Positions 1 to 8,874 of a stretch of DNA of 64,000 bases are shown here, in pieces. The notes under the pieces were generated by a model that saw only the letters and a list, made by a program, of their open reading frames with translations, made no database searches and was not told the DNA's origin. The stretch's first letter is position 1, and every line of letters begins with the position of its first letter. Source of the stretch: Arthrobacter sp. D5-1. Lineage in GTDB: Bacteria > Actinomycetota > Actinomycetes > Actinomycetales > Micrococcaceae. Both the position numbers and the translations under genes were made by a program. The stretch is from assembly GCF_017357425.1 (NCBI RefSeq), contig NZ_CP014571.1, forward strand, positions 682,001 to 746,000, in the 5' to 3' direction.

Positions 1-857
1 TGCGGCTGGATCAGGGCCAGATCACGCAGGAACGCATCATCCGTGGAATGGTGGGCCGCGACCTTGAAAGCCTCTATCCGGACCGGACTCCCAATATCGG
101 CGAGGAAGTCCTCCGCATCGAGGATTGGACTGTCCAGCATCCCCAGGACCATTCCCGCATGGTGGTGAACAATGCCAGCCTGAACGTACGCAAGGGTGAA
201 GTTGTAGGGCTGGCAGGCCTCATGGGTGCCGGCCGGACCGAGCTGGCCATGAGCGTCTTTGGCCGGACGTACGGGCGGGCAGTATCGGGCAAGGTTTACA
301 AGTACGGGGAAGAAATCAACACTTCCACCGTTTCCGATGCCATCGAACACGGGATCGCCTACGCAACCGAGGACCGGAAGCACTACGGCCTGAACCTGAT
401 CGAGGACATCAAGCGCAACATCTCCATGGCCGCACTGAACAAGCTGGCCAAGCGCGGCTGGGTGGACGGCAACAAAGAGACCACCGTAGCCAACCACTAC
501 CGCCAGAGCATGAACATCAAAGCTCCCTCCGTTGCTGCCATCACGGGCAAGCTCTCGGGTGGAAACCAGCAAAAGGTAGTGCTGAGCAAATGGATGTTCT
601 CAGACCCGGACGTCCTGATCCTGGACGAACCAACCCGTGGAATCGACGTCGGCGCCAAGTTTGAGATCTACACCATCATTGCCGAGCTGGCAGCCGCGGG
701 GAAAGCAGTCATTGTGATCTCCTCTGAGCTTCCGGAGCTCCTGGGCATCTGCGACAGGATCTATACCCTGTCCGCAGGCCACATCACCGGCGAAGTCCCC
801 ATCGCCGAAGCCACCCAGGAAACCCTCATGCACTACATGACCCAAGAGAAGGAATAG
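1..857 (+). CDS. gguA: Monosaccharide ABC transporter ATP-binding protein, C-terminal part (5' end outside window)
   Basis: The reading frame is open from base 3 and gives the last 284 residues of a sugar-importer ATPase that energises uptake from the cytoplasmic face. What remains is mainly the second nucleotide-binding domain of a double-domain protein: a degenerate Walker A (GLMGAGRTE) near base 225, the ABC signature LSGGNQQK near base 555 and Walker [11 protein letters not shown] near base 620. This weakened second P-loop is typical of the CUT2 (RbsA/XylG/GguA) class. The permease starts 5 bp after the stop and a LacI regulator follows, so this is the middle of an importer operon whose binding protein probably lies upstream. 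The name gguA rests on resemblance to the multiple-monosaccharide class; xylose or ribose specificity cannot be excluded. Confidence 0.86.
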   Translation, partial: RLDQGQITQERIIRGMVGRDLESLYPDRTPNIGEEVLRIEDWTVQHPQDHSRMVVNNASLNVRKGEVVGLAGLMGAGRTELAMSVFGRTYGRAVSGKVYKYGEEINTSTVSDAIEHGIAYATEDRKHYGLNLIEDIKRNISMAALNKLAKRGWVDGNKETTVANHYRQSMNIKAPSVAAITGKLSGGNQQKVVLSKWMFSDPDVLILDEPTRGIDVGAKFEIYTIIAELAAAGKAVIVISSELPELLGICDRIYTLSAGHITGEVPIAEATQETLMHYMTQEKE

Positions 858-862
858 CGAAC

Positions 863-2146
863 ATGTCCGCCCTACGAGAATCCCTTGGCTTCCTCACAAG
901 CCGCCTCCGCCAGGTTGGCATCTTCGTCGCCCTGATCCTGATCGTCATCCTTTTCCAGGTCCTGACCGACGGGATCCTCCTGCAGCCGCAGAACGTCACC
1001 AACCTGGTGGTCCAGAACAGCTACATCCTGATCCTGGCCATCGGCATGGTGATGGTCATTATTGCCGGACACATTGACCTTTCCGTCGGGTCCATCGCAG
1101 GCTTCATCGGCGCCGTGGCCGGCGTGATGATCGTGCACTGGGGCTGGGCGTGGTGGCTCGCCATCCCGGCCTGCCTCCTGGTTGGCGCGTTGGTGGGAGC
1201 GTGGCAAGGCTACTGGATTGCCTATGTGGGCATTCCAGCCTTCATCGTCACCCTGGCCGGCATGCTCATCTTCCGTGGACTGACCCTCATCACCCTCAAG
1301 AACCAGCAGATCACCCCCTTCCCGAGCGAGCTCCGCGCACTGGGTGGCGGCTTCCTGCCGGACATCTCGGGGGGTACCTCCGTCCTGGAATGGTTGACGG
1401 TCATCCTTGGCGTCGGCGGCACGGCAGCCATCCTCTTCCAGGCACTGAAGGAACGCCGGGTACGCCGCAAGTTCAACCTGGAGAATGAGCCGATGGCCTG
1501 GTTCGCCGTCAAGAACGGCTTCATCGCAGTGCTGATGCTCATCATCACGTTCCTGCTGGCCAGCTACCGCGGAACCCCGATTGTCCTGATCGTCCTGGCT
1601 GTCCTCGTGATCGTCTACTCGGCACTGATGAACAACAGCATTTTCGGCCGCCACACGTACGCGATCGGTGGCAACCTCCACGCGGCCGAGCTTTCGGGCA
1701 TCAAGACCAAGAAAGTCACCTTCCGCCTGTTCGTCAATATGGGTGTCCTGGCCGCGTTGGCAGGGCTGGTGTTCACGGCCCGCCTGAACTCGGCACAGCC
1801 TGCCGGTGGTACCGGCTTCGAACTCGACTCCATTGCTGCCGCCTTTATTGGTGGCGCAGCGGTCCAGGGCGGCATCGGCACGGTAGCCGGTGCCATGATC
1901 GGTGGCCTGATCATGGGCGTCCTGAACAACGGCATGTCCATCCTTGGCCTGGGTACCGATTACCAGCAGCTCATCAAGGGCTTGGTGCTCCTGCTCGCCG
2001 TTGGCTTCGACATCTTCAACAAGAACCGGACAGGTGCCGGTGGAGGGTCCTCAATGGGCCGTCGCTTCAAGTGGAAGACCACGCCTCCGGCAACCGAGGC
2101 GGCCCCTGCCGCCAAAGCGCAGCCCGTAGGCGTCGACGCTAAGTAG
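863..2146 (+). CDS. gguB: Monosaccharide ABC transporter permease
   Basis: A 427-residue, very hydrophobic BPD_transp_2-type permease forming the membrane channel for the ATPase encoded just upstream. About ten membrane segments are visible. The conserved block with AIGMVMVIIAGHIDLSVGS lies near residue 60. A charged cytoplasmic insertion (KERRVRRKFNLENEP) sits around residues 195-210, which makes the protein longer than RbsC-type permeases and fits the longer GguB/MmsB type. The C-terminal 40 residues are basic then Ala/Pro rich and look cytoplasmic. The start at 863 is 5 bp behind the ATPase stop, so the two are translated from one mRNA. The substrate is inferred to be a monosaccharide only. 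Confidence 0.88.
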   Translation: MSALRESLGFLTSRLRQVGIFVALILIVILFQVLTDGILLQPQNVTNLVVQNSYILILAIGMVMVIIAGHIDLSVGSIAGFIGAVAGVMIVHWGWAWWLAIPACLLVGALVGAWQGYWIAYVGIPAFIVTLAGMLIFRGLTLITLKNQQITPFPSELRALGGGFLPDISGGTSVLEWLTVILGVGGTAAILFQALKERRVRRKFNLENEPMAWFAVKNGFIAVLMLIITFLLASYRGTPIVLIVLAVLVIVYSALMNNSIFGRHTYAIGGNLHAAELSGIKTKKVTFRLFVNMGVLAALAGLVFTARLNSAQPAGGTGFELDSIAAAFIGGAAVQGGIGTVAGAMIGGLIMGVLNNGMSILGLGTDYQQLIKGLVLLLAVGFDIFNKNRTGAGGGSSMGRRFKWKTTPPATEAAPAAKAQPVGVDAK

Positions 2147-2151
2147 GAACC

Positions 2152-3249
2152 ATGTCACGCGGCGAACATCCGCCTGCGGCGGGGTCCCGGGCGCAGCCCG
2201 GGGCCCCGCCGGGCCCGCCCGCCCCGCTGGACCCGCCCGCGCTGCCGGCCCGGCCTCCCGTCATGGGCGACGTCGCGAAGATGGCCGGGGTCTCGCACCA
2301 AACCGTTTCCCGTGTCCTGAACAACCATCCCAACGTCAGCGGAAAAACCAGGGAACGCGTGGAATCGGCCATCGCGCACCTTGGGTACAGGCGGAACACA
2401 GCAGCCCGCAGCCTGGTGACCCGGAGGTCCCGGACCATCGGGGTACTTGCGTGCGAAACGGGCCAGTTCGGTCCGGCGAACACGCTCCTCGGGGTGGAGC
2501 AGGCGGGCAGGGAAGCCGGGTACTTCGTCAGCATTGCGAATCTTCGCGAAGTCACCGGCGAAAGCATCAACGATGCCATCGCGCATTTCCGCAACCAGTC
2601 CGTGGACGGCATTGTCATCCTGGTTCCGCACCCCGATGTCCTGGCCGTCCTGCGCGACGTTTCAGTACCCGTGCCGATCGTTGCCGTAGGCGCTGGAGCC
2701 GGTAACCAACTGACGGGCGCCTCCCTCGACCAACGGCTGGGAGCCCGCCTTGCCGTCGACCACCTGATCGACCTGGGGCATCGCAGTATTGCCCACATCT
2801 CCGGCCCCCCGCACTGGATCGACGCTGCGGAGCGCATCAAAGGCTGGCAGGAAGCGCTCGGTTCTGCAGGGCTGGGAGCTGAGGTCCTCCTTGAAGGTGC
2901 GTGGGATGCCGCCTCGGGTTACCGTGCCGGCCTCGATCTCCTGCAGCACAGCAGCATCACCGCTGTCTTCGTCGCCAACGACCAGATGGCCGTGGGCGTC
3001 CTCCGCGCCGTCCAGGAAGCGGGACGCCATGTGCCCGGCGACATCAGCGTGGTGGGCTATGACGATCAACCGGAAGCTGAATTCTTCATGCCTCCCCTGA
3101 CCTCCATCAAGCAGGACTTCGAGGAACTCGGCCGCCGCTGCATGGAGGCCGTGCTTCAACAGTTGGATGGAGAGCAGGCAAGCGGTGAACAAATGGTCAA
3201 GCCCCGCTTGGTGATCCGCTCCACCACGGCCGCCCCTGCGCCTCGCTGA
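2152..3249 (+). CDS. LacI-family transcriptional regulator with Pro-rich N-terminal extension
   Basis: A 365-residue sugar-responsive repressor. The LacI helix-turn-helix (DVAKMAGVSHQTVSRVLNNH) occupies roughly residues 40-59, followed by a periplasmic-binding-protein-like effector domain to the end (SVVGYDDQPEA near residue 300). It starts 5 bp after the permease stop, so it is probably co-transcribed with, and autoregulates, the sugar importer. The first 37 residues are rich in Pro, Ala and Gly and precede the usual LacI start; an internal ATG at 2263 would give the normal length. I prefer 2152 because AGGA lies 3 bp before that ATG, while nothing like a ribosome site precedes 2263. Confidence 0.88.
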   Translation: MSRGEHPPAAGSRAQPGAPPGPPAPLDPPALPARPPVMGDVAKMAGVSHQTVSRVLNNHPNVSGKTRERVESAIAHLGYRRNTAARSLVTRRSRTIGVLACETGQFGPANTLLGVEQAGREAGYFVSIANLREVTGESINDAIAHFRNQSVDGIVILVPHPDVLAVLRDVSVPVPIVAVGAGAGNQLTGASLDQRLGARLAVDHLIDLGHRSIAHISGPPHWIDAAERIKGWQEALGSAGLGAEVLLEGAWDAASGYRAGLDLLQHSSITAVFVANDQMAVGVLRAVQEAGRHVPGDISVVGYDDQPEAEFFMPPLTSIKQDFEELGRRCMEAVLQQLDGEQASGEQMVKPRLVIRSTTAAPAPR

Positions 3250-3255
3250 ACGTCA

Positions 3256-3273
3256 CTCCTACTAAACTAGGAG
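3256..3273 (+). promoter_or_regulatory. Short inverted repeat overlapping the pyrE ribosome site
   Basis: CTCCTA-CTAAAC-TAGGAG is a perfect 6-bp inverted repeat whose right arm contains the GGAG Shine-Dalgarno of pyrE. If it folds in RNA it hides the ribosome site; equally, TACTAA or TAAACT inside it could be a promoter -10. Only the inverted repeat is seen; a regulatory role is inference. Confidence 0.3.
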
Positions 3274-3275
3274 CC

Positions 3276-3848
3276 ATGACCTCCACGCTTGATACTGCTG
3301 CTGCCCGCGCCCGCCTTCTTGAACTCATCAAGGAACTGGCGGTGGTCCGCGGCAAGGTGATCCTCTCCAGCGGCAAGGAAGCGGACTACTACATCGACCT
3401 CCGCCGCATCACCCTGCACCACGAGGCCTCCAAGCTGGTGGGTCAGGTCATGTTGGCTATGATCGACGACGCCGGCGTTTCAGTTGAGTGCGCGGGCGGA
3501 CTCACCATGGGTGCCGACCCCGTCGGAACCGCTGTGATGCACGCCGCTGCCGACGCCGGCCGTGCCGTGGACGCCTTCGTGGTCCGCAAGGCCCAGAAGT
3601 CCTACGGCATGGGCCGCCAGGTGGAAGGTCCCTCCGTTGAGGGCCGCAACGTGGTGGTCCTCGAGGATACGTCCACCACCGGCGGGTCCGCGCTGACCGC
3701 CGTCGAAGGCGTCCGTAAAGCGGGCGGCAATGTGGTGGCTGTCGCCGTGATCGTCGACCGCGACACCGGCGCGAAAGAGAAGATCGAAGCCGAAACCGGC
3801 GTGCCGTACCTCTTCGCTTTCGGCAAGGACGAGCTGGGCCTCAGCTAA
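3276..3848 (+). CDS. pyrE: Orotate phosphoribosyltransferase
   Basis: A 190-residue cytoplasmic enzyme of pyrimidine synthesis that joins orotate to PRPP to give OMP. The PRPP-binding loop VVLEDTSTTGGSAL is at about residues 126-139, and an N-terminal block VILSSGKEADYYIDLR (about residues 28-43) is typical of the family. Length matches bacterial OPRTases (about 180-215). The start ATG follows AGGAG by 3 bp. It stands 26 bp after the LacI gene but is functionally unrelated; its own promoter probably lies in that short gap. Confidence 0.95.
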   Translation: MTSTLDTAAARARLLELIKELAVVRGKVILSSGKEADYYIDLRRITLHHEASKLVGQVMLAMIDDAGVSVECAGGLTMGADPVGTAVMHAAADAGRAVDAFVVRKAQKSYGMGRQVEGPSVEGRNVVVLEDTSTTGGSALTAVEGVRKAGGNVVAVAVIVDRDTGAKEKIEAETGVPYLFAFGKDELGLS

Positions 3849-3953
3849 GGAGTTTTGTACAGCCGTTGACCGTAAAGGCGCATCTTAAGGGCATCAGCTG
3901 CACACAAACCATGGGGCTGTGAGGTACCACCTTCCGAAGCCTATGCTTGCTGC

Positions 3954-5078
3954 GTGGACGTTCAAGTAGGGAAGCTCCCGGCGCCGGCGGAGGTGGACCA
4001 AGACCCCGCCGTGCCGGCTTCTCCTGAACCGGAGAAGGCAGAGGATCCGGGCGCATGGGCCCGGATCCTGCCTTACGCTGCCCGCCTCAAGAAGACGTCC
4101 CGTCGGAACTTCCTCATCACCGCCGGAGCCTCCGCGGCGCTGGCCGGGGACATGCTTTTCACCCGCCGTGTCCAGGCTGAACGGCGGGCTACCAAGATCC
4201 TCCGGGTTCCTGATCCGTACTCGGACTTGTACTTCCCCAAAGCCAGCTGGATCCTGTTCCCCGGGTACAAAACCAGCTGGGAAGAAGCCCAGTGGATCCT
4301 CAACTCACTGCGTCCTGCCCTGCACCAGCGCGGCCGCCTTGCCGCCGTCGGATATTCCAACCTGGGACTGGACGTGGACGAGATCGTCCGGGAAATCATC
4401 CTGCACGTCCGCGAACTGGAACTGGAGAAGCTCTACTTCTACGGCCACAGTTTCGGCGGGATGCTCGCCACCCAGGTGGCCGCCCGCCTCTTGGAACTGC
4501 ACGGCGTGGAAACGCAGCTGATTGTCCTGGATTCGAGCCCGTTCAGCCGCGCCGACGTCCTGGACCAGAGTTGGTTCGACGGCGTTGTGTTCCTGTACGA
4601 GAATGGCTTCCGCATTCCGTCGGTCCTCCGAGGCGGCTATGAGCTGGGGGAGCGCGTGGCGCACAAGGACGAGCGCACGTGGCGGCAAATCCTCGACCAA
4701 AGCCTCGAACAGCTCTCGCCAATCGCTCCTTCCAGCGTGCTCATCCAGACGGAGTCGGCGTACATTTACCACTTTGACGGACTCCGCCTGGCCGGAAAGA
4801 TCGGTGGCGCCAAGATGGCCTTTTTGGGCAACGCCAAGGACGGCACCGTGGATTACGAGTCGGCGCGTGCGGGGTGGAGCAAGGTCTTCGGCAACAATAT
4901 GGCGTTGCCCACGCTCAGCACGGAAGGCGCACGGCCCGCCCACGCCAGCCCGCAATGGAACGGGAACATCTACCGCCCGCTGCTGGAACGGGTCCAGGAC
5001 GAACTCCAGCCGCTCCCGCCCCAGCCTGAGGAGCCGTCGTACCAGGAACCGAATGGCAGGGTCATCCGCCCGGCCTAG
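3954..5078 (+). CDS. Alpha/beta hydrolase with Tat-like N-terminal anchor
   Basis: A 374-residue protein. Residues 1-45 are acidic and proline rich; a KKTSRRNFLITAGASAALAG segment (residues 47-65) has the twin arginine and hydrophobic stretch of a Tat signal or signal anchor, set unusually deep. The rest is an alpha/beta-hydrolase fold with the nucleophile elbow GHSFGG (about residues 164-169). The general acid and histidine were not fixed by eye. Substrate unknown. The GTG start is chosen because TATGCT (3942-3947) stands 6 bp before it, a leaderless-type promoter, and there is no ribosome site. The next gene is convergent. Confidence 0.8.
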   Translation: MDVQVGKLPAPAEVDQDPAVPASPEPEKAEDPGAWARILPYAARLKKTSRRNFLITAGASAALAGDMLFTRRVQAERRATKILRVPDPYSDLYFPKASWILFPGYKTSWEEAQWILNSLRPALHQRGRLAAVGYSNLGLDVDEIVREIILHVRELELEKLYFYGHSFGGMLATQVAARLLELHGVETQLIVLDSSPFSRADVLDQSWFDGVVFLYENGFRIPSVLRGGYELGERVAHKDERTWRQILDQSLEQLSPIAPSSVLIQTESAYIYHFDGLRLAGKIGGAKMAFLGNAKDGTVDYESARAGWSKVFGNNMALPTLSTEGARPAHASPQWNGNIYRPLLERVQDELQPLPPQPEEPSYQEPNGRVIRPA

Positions 5079-5108
5079 GTGCTGACCGGGCTAGCATAGG
5101 CCCCACGA

Positions 5109-5843
5109 TTAACGCAGCGCGTCAACCTCGACGGCGGTAAGGCCTGCCTCGCGCAGGAAGCTCCGCGCATCGCCGAACTCCTCCGCGAAGGCAGCGAGGA
5201 AATGCCGCATCGCTGCTTCAGGGCTCTGCAGGACCATCAGCTCCGGGCTGAAATAGGCCGCAGGAGTGGAGGGGACATGCAGTCGCCACGTTTCAGCCAT
5301 GACTTCCAGCATGGTGGGAAGGCTGAGGGTGGTGGTGGTGTAATCCTCCACCACGGCATCCTCTGATCCGCCACCGGCCAGGAGTGCGATCGCCGACACC
5401 ACCCCCGTGCGGTCCTTGCCCAGCGAGCAATGGACCAGCGTGCGCTTTCCGCGCGCAACGGGCCGCAGCGCATCAGCGACCCACTCCGGACGCATCTTGA
5501 TCCAGCCGAGGTACAGCTCGCCCAGATCCTCCGCTGTCTCCACCGCATGGAGCGAGCCGGCGATTGCGTTCGGGTCCAGCGGGTTGTTCACGAGTTCGAC
5601 GACGGGCGGGGCGACGGCGGCAGGCCGGGTACCGTCGTCGTGAACTTTGTCGTTTTGAACGGCTTCGTGGCCAGGGATCAGCCACGGAACCAGGGAACGC
5701 TCAAGCTCACTGCGCAGGTCCACGATCGCCTGGATGCCGTGCTCCGCCAGGAACCCCGACGTCGCAGCGGCATCCAAACCGAATGGCTGGCTCCCCCTGA
5801 GAATCCGGCCACCGGCCAGAGGACGCAGATTGAGCACAGCCAT
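5109..5843 (-). CDS. Tyrosine-protein-phosphatase-like protein
   Basis: A 244-residue DSP/PTP-like phosphatase of the bacterial IphP/PtpB type. The P-loop HCSLGKDRTGV (about residues 147-157) has the catalytic Cys and Arg and the extra Lys-Asp seen in broad-specificity bacterial enzymes. The N-terminal NLRPLAGGRILRGSQPF block, where the substrate strand starts, is also typical of the family. AAAAAGGA lies 7 bp before the ATG. It lies 22 bp downstream of a HAD phosphatase gene on the same strand, so the two are probably an operon. Target (protein, phosphoinositide or small molecule) unknown. Confidence 0.85.
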   Translation of the reverse strand: MAVLNLRPLAGGRILRGSQPFGLDAAATSGFLAEHGIQAIVDLRSELERSLVPWLIPGHEAVQNDKVHDDGTRPAAVAPPVVELVNNPLDPNAIAGSLHAVETAEDLGELYLGWIKMRPEWVADALRPVARGKRTLVHCSLGKDRTGVVSAIALLAGGGSEDAVVEDYTTTTLSLPTMLEVMAETWRLHVPSTPAAYFSPELMVLQSPEAAMRHFLAAFAEEFGDARSFLREAGLTAVEVDALR

Positions 5844-5865
5844 GGTTCGGTCCTTTTTGTCCTTT

Positions 5866-6687
5866 TTAGATCTGGCTCTTGAGGTCGGCCACGGAGTTCA
5901 GGATCTGGTTGGGACGGAACGGGAAGGAAACGATCTCCTCGCGCTGCGTGATGCCGCTGAGCACCAGGACTGTGTGCAGGCCGGCTTCCATGCCCGCCAC
6001 GATGTCCGTGTCCATGCGGTCACCGATCATGGCCGTGGTCTCGGAGTGGGCGTCGATCTGGTTCATGGCTGAACGGAACATCATGGGGTTCGGCTTGCCC
6101 ACAATGTAGGGCTCGCGACCGGTGGCCTTGGTGATCATGGCCGCGATAGCACCGGTTGCCGGCATGGGCCCGTCCTTGGAAGGACCAGTGGCATCCGGGT
6201 TGGTGGCGATGAAGCGGGCGCCGGCCAGGATGTGGCGGACGGCCATGGTGATCGCTTCAAAGGAGTAAGTGCGGGTTTCGCCAAGGACCACAAAGTCGGG
6301 ATCGGTATCGGTGAGGATGAACCCGGCCTCGTGCAAGGCCGTTGTCAGCCCGGCTTCGCCGATGGTGTAGGCGCGGTTGCCCGAATCCGAGGACTGGACC
6401 TGATCCTTGAGGAACTGGGCGGTGGCCAGGGCAGACGTCCAGATGTTCTCCTCCGGAACCTCCAGGCCGGACGCGCGTAGGCGGGCTGCGAGGTCGCGGG
6501 GGGTGAAAATGGAGTTGTTGGTCAGGACCAGGAAGCGCTTGGAGGTATCTACCCAGCGCTGGATGAGTTCAGCTGCGCCGGGGATCGCCTGGTTTTCATG
6601 GACCAGGACTCCGTCCATGTCCGTAAGCCAGCATTCAATTTCGTGGCCGTTTCGATAAACCGATGTGGACGTGGTTTCTTCTGCCAT
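5866..6687 (-). CDS. HAD-IIA family sugar/nucleotide phosphatase
   Basis: A 273-residue HAD-superfamily hydrolase of the NagD/Gph-like IIA class. Motif I is LTDMDGVLV near residue 19, with the catalytic Asp pair; motif II TNNS is near residue 56; motif III/IV MIGDRMDTDI lies near residue 225. An upstream ATG at 6753 is in frame, but GGAGG (complement of 6693-6697) sits 5 bp before the ATG at 6687, so that start is chosen. It shares an operon with the phosphatase at 5109. Likely substrates are phosphorylated metabolites; none can be named from sequence. Confidence 0.88.
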   Translation of the reverse strand: MAEETTSTSVYRNGHEIECWLTDMDGVLVHENQAIPGAAELIQRWVDTSKRFLVLTNNSIFTPRDLAARLRASGLEVPEENIWTSALATAQFLKDQVQSSDSGNRAYTIGEAGLTTALHEAGFILTDTDPDFVVLGETRTYSFEAITMAVRHILAGARFIATNPDATGPSKDGPMPATGAIAAMITKATGREPYIVGKPNPMMFRSAMNQIDAHSETTAMIGDRMDTDIVAGMEAGLHTVLVLSGITQREEIVSFPFRPNQILNSVADLKSQI

Positions 6688-6992
6688 ATTTGCCTCCGGC
6701 TGGGATTGTTCATGCACTGCCACCAGTCTTTCATCAATCTGCGGCCCTAACATCCTGTGATCCCGCTTATGTGGGTAGTTCTGCCCATGTGGATATCCGC
6801 TGTGACTTGCGGTGGACGCCTCGGACTCGACTACGCTGGGGGCGGCGCAGGCGTGCCACCACCCTGGGTCGGGGGATCGACATGGTGGTTTTTATGCGTC
6901 GCCCACGCTTCAGCAGGTCCCCTCTTCCGGTTTATCCATCGGGTTGTCCCCAGCAGCATCCCGGTGACTCACTGCCTTCGAAAGGTCCTGCC
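6688..6992. other. Divergent intergenic region, no gene
   Basis: About 305 bp between the HAD gene (minus) and the membrane-anchored protein gene (plus). It should hold both promoters. The one structure noted is TGGGTAG-TT-CTGCCCA at 6772-6787, an inverted repeat with 6 of 7 pairs. It also contains ATGTGG twice (6770-6791). No convincing small gene with a ribosome site was seen. Confidence 0.4.
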
Positions 6993-8096
6993 ATGAGCAA
7001 CAACAATGGAGCCCCTCAGCCTCCCTACAACCCCGACGGCGTGCCGCAGCCGCGCTATGACACCGGGCAGGGGCAGTACGGGCAGTACCAATCGGGGCAG
7101 ACCCAGCCCATGTACCAGCCGGAGGCACAGCGTCAGGACGCCCAGCAGGGCCAGCCAGGCTTCCCGCCGCCGGGTGCCGCATACCCGGGCCAGCCTGGCT
7201 ACCCGGACGGACCCGTAGGACCCGGAGGGCCCGGCCAGAACCCGGGCGACCACAACAAGAAGTCGCTGTTCCTCATCCTCGGTGGTGTCGCCGTCGTCGT
7301 GATCATTGCGCTGGTGGTGGCGTTCACCTGGCTGATCCCGTCGATGACCAAGCCCACAGCAGTGGAGACCCCGACGCCGTCGGTAACATCCTCGGACGAA
7401 GCTTCGGAGGCAGCGTCCGAGCCTTCTGCTGAACCCTCGGGCGACGCATCGGCGTCGAGTGATATCCCTGCCGGCGCCATCCCGCTGCCGGCCGTGTGGG
7501 AAGAGCTTGCCGGACCCAGCAACGTTCCGGCGGACGGCGATCCGCTGTTCAGCAAGTGGGTGACAGGCGAGTCCTCCTTCCAGTACTTGGCCGAGTGGAC
7601 CCACGACGAGTCGTTCGGCATCACCAAGGACCCCACCACTGGCGAAGAGATCCAAAAGAAGGCCCAAGGCACGGTAGAAGCCGACGGTGACGGCATTGCG
7701 CTGGCCTACGCGTTCTTTGCAGAGTCCGGGGAAGGCAAGTTCGGCAAGGATCCGGAAGAGGTCAAGAAGGCCATCCAGGACATCGAAGCCCGATACAAGG
7801 GCATGACCGCCACGGAACTGCCCCAGAACCTGGTGGGCCACAAGTGCACCTCCGACTTCAAGACGTCCATGCCGGAAATCCGTGAGTTCCGCCGTGGTGC
7901 CGCAGTAGTCATCGGCTTTACGTGCACCAATGCCCGTGGCGAAGCCATCCAGGCCGTGAACTTGTTCTCCGTGACCCCCTGGGGCACGCCGCAGATGCTC
8001 GGCGTCAGTGGTCACAAGACGTACTGGGATGCGCATCCGGGACTCTTTGAGCAGTTGGCCAACTCCTACCGCATCAACAAGTGGAAGATGGGCTAA
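6993..8096 (+). CDS. Membrane-anchored protein with Pro/Gln-rich N-terminus
   Basis: A 367-residue protein of unknown function. Residues 1-85 are Pro/Gln/Tyr/Gly rich and presumably cytoplasmic. One membrane helix (FLILGGVAVVVIIALVVAF) lies near residues 91-110, and a Ser/Glu/Ala/Thr-rich extracellular linker spans about residues 120-160. A compact C-terminal domain of about 200 residues has two cysteines that could pair (HKCTSDF and GFTCTNA). The open frame extends upstream, but GAAAGG lies 6 bp before the ATG at 6993 and the upstream residues look random. Layout resembles actinobacterial DUF4190-type surface proteins, without a firm family match. Confidence 0.78.
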   Translation: MSNNNGAPQPPYNPDGVPQPRYDTGQGQYGQYQSGQTQPMYQPEAQRQDAQQGQPGFPPPGAAYPGQPGYPDGPVGPGGPGQNPGDHNKKSLFLILGGVAVVVIIALVVAFTWLIPSMTKPTAVETPTPSVTSSDEASEAASEPSAEPSGDASASSDIPAGAIPLPAVWEELAGPSNVPADGDPLFSKWVTGESSFQYLAEWTHDESFGITKDPTTGEEIQKKAQGTVEADGDGIALAYAFFAESGEGKFGKDPEEVKKAIQDIEARYKGMTATELPQNLVGHKCTSDFKTSMPEIREFRRGAAVVIGFTCTNARGEAIQAVNLFSVTPWGTPQMLGVSGHKTYWDAHPGLFEQLANSYRINKWKMG

Positions 8097-8152
8097 GAGC
8101 CGCTCGACCCAGCCCGCCCAGACGGTCGACGGGGCAGGGCTAAAGTTGAGGG

Positions 8153-8839
8153 GTGACTGACCTTTCCCCCAACACAGCCCTGCCCACCCCTGCCGAAACC
8201 ACACCGGAGGGCGAGGCAGAAGCGAAACCCGAGGTCGGCGTCGGGCCTTGGGAAGGCGAGCTGCCGGCGGGTGACCATTGGGATCCGGACCTGTTGAGGG
8301 ATGGTGACCGCCGCAACGTGGTGGACCAGTACAGGTACTGGAAGCACGAGGCAATCGTGGCGGATCTCGATTCCAAGCGTCACGACTTCCACATCGCCAT
8401 CGAGAATTGGCAGCACGACCTCAACATCGGAACCGTGGTGCGGACCGCCAACGCGTTCCTCGCCAAAGAGGTCCACATCATAGGACGACGGCGGTGGAAC
8501 CGTCGCGGGGCCATGGTTACCGACCGCTACCAGCACGTGCGCCACCACCCCACCGTTGAGGAATTTGTCCAGTGGGCGGAGGGGGAGGGGCTTGCGGTGA
8601 TCGGCATCGATATCTTCCCGGATTCCGTGCCCCTGGAGACGTACGACCTCCCGAAAAACTGTGTATTGGTGTTCGGGCAGGAAGGTCCCGGCCTGTCGCC
8701 CGAGGTGCACGATTCCGCCGTCGCCACGCTGTCCATTGAGCAGTTCGGCTCCACCCGGTCCATGAACGCGGCCTCAGCCGCGGCCATCGCCATGCACGCG
8801 TGGGTCCGCCGACACGTGTTCCAGCAACCTGTCAGCTAG
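8153..8839 (+). CDS. TrmH/SpoU-type RNA 2'-O-methyltransferase
   Basis: A 228-residue SPOUT methyltransferase that should methylate a ribose 2'-OH in tRNA or rRNA using S-adenosylmethionine. Motif 1 (NIGTVVRTANAF) is near residue 90, motif 2 (FGQEGPGLS) near residue 175 and motif 3 (STRSMNAASAAAIAMH) near residue 200; these form the trefoil knot. The first 40 residues are acidic and poorly conserved. The GTG start lies 6 bp after TAAAGT (8141-8146), so the mRNA may be leaderless; no Shine-Dalgarno is seen. Target RNA cannot be assigned. Confidence 0.9.
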   Translation: MTDLSPNTALPTPAETTPEGEAEAKPEVGVGPWEGELPAGDHWDPDLLRDGDRRNVVDQYRYWKHEAIVADLDSKRHDFHIAIENWQHDLNIGTVVRTANAFLAKEVHIIGRRRWNRRGAMVTDRYQHVRHHPTVEEFVQWAEGEGLAVIGIDIFPDSVPLETYDLPKNCVLVFGQEGPGLSPEVHDSAVATLSIEQFGSTRSMNAASAAAIAMHAWVRRHVFQQPVS

Positions 8840-8874
8840 GCAAGCCTCAAGTATCAGCCCCCGCCGATGCCCGT

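Noticed and set aside
6969..8354. Minus-strand open frame of about 460 codons
   Set aside because: Antisense to the membrane-anchored protein and part of the TrmH gene; no ribosome site.
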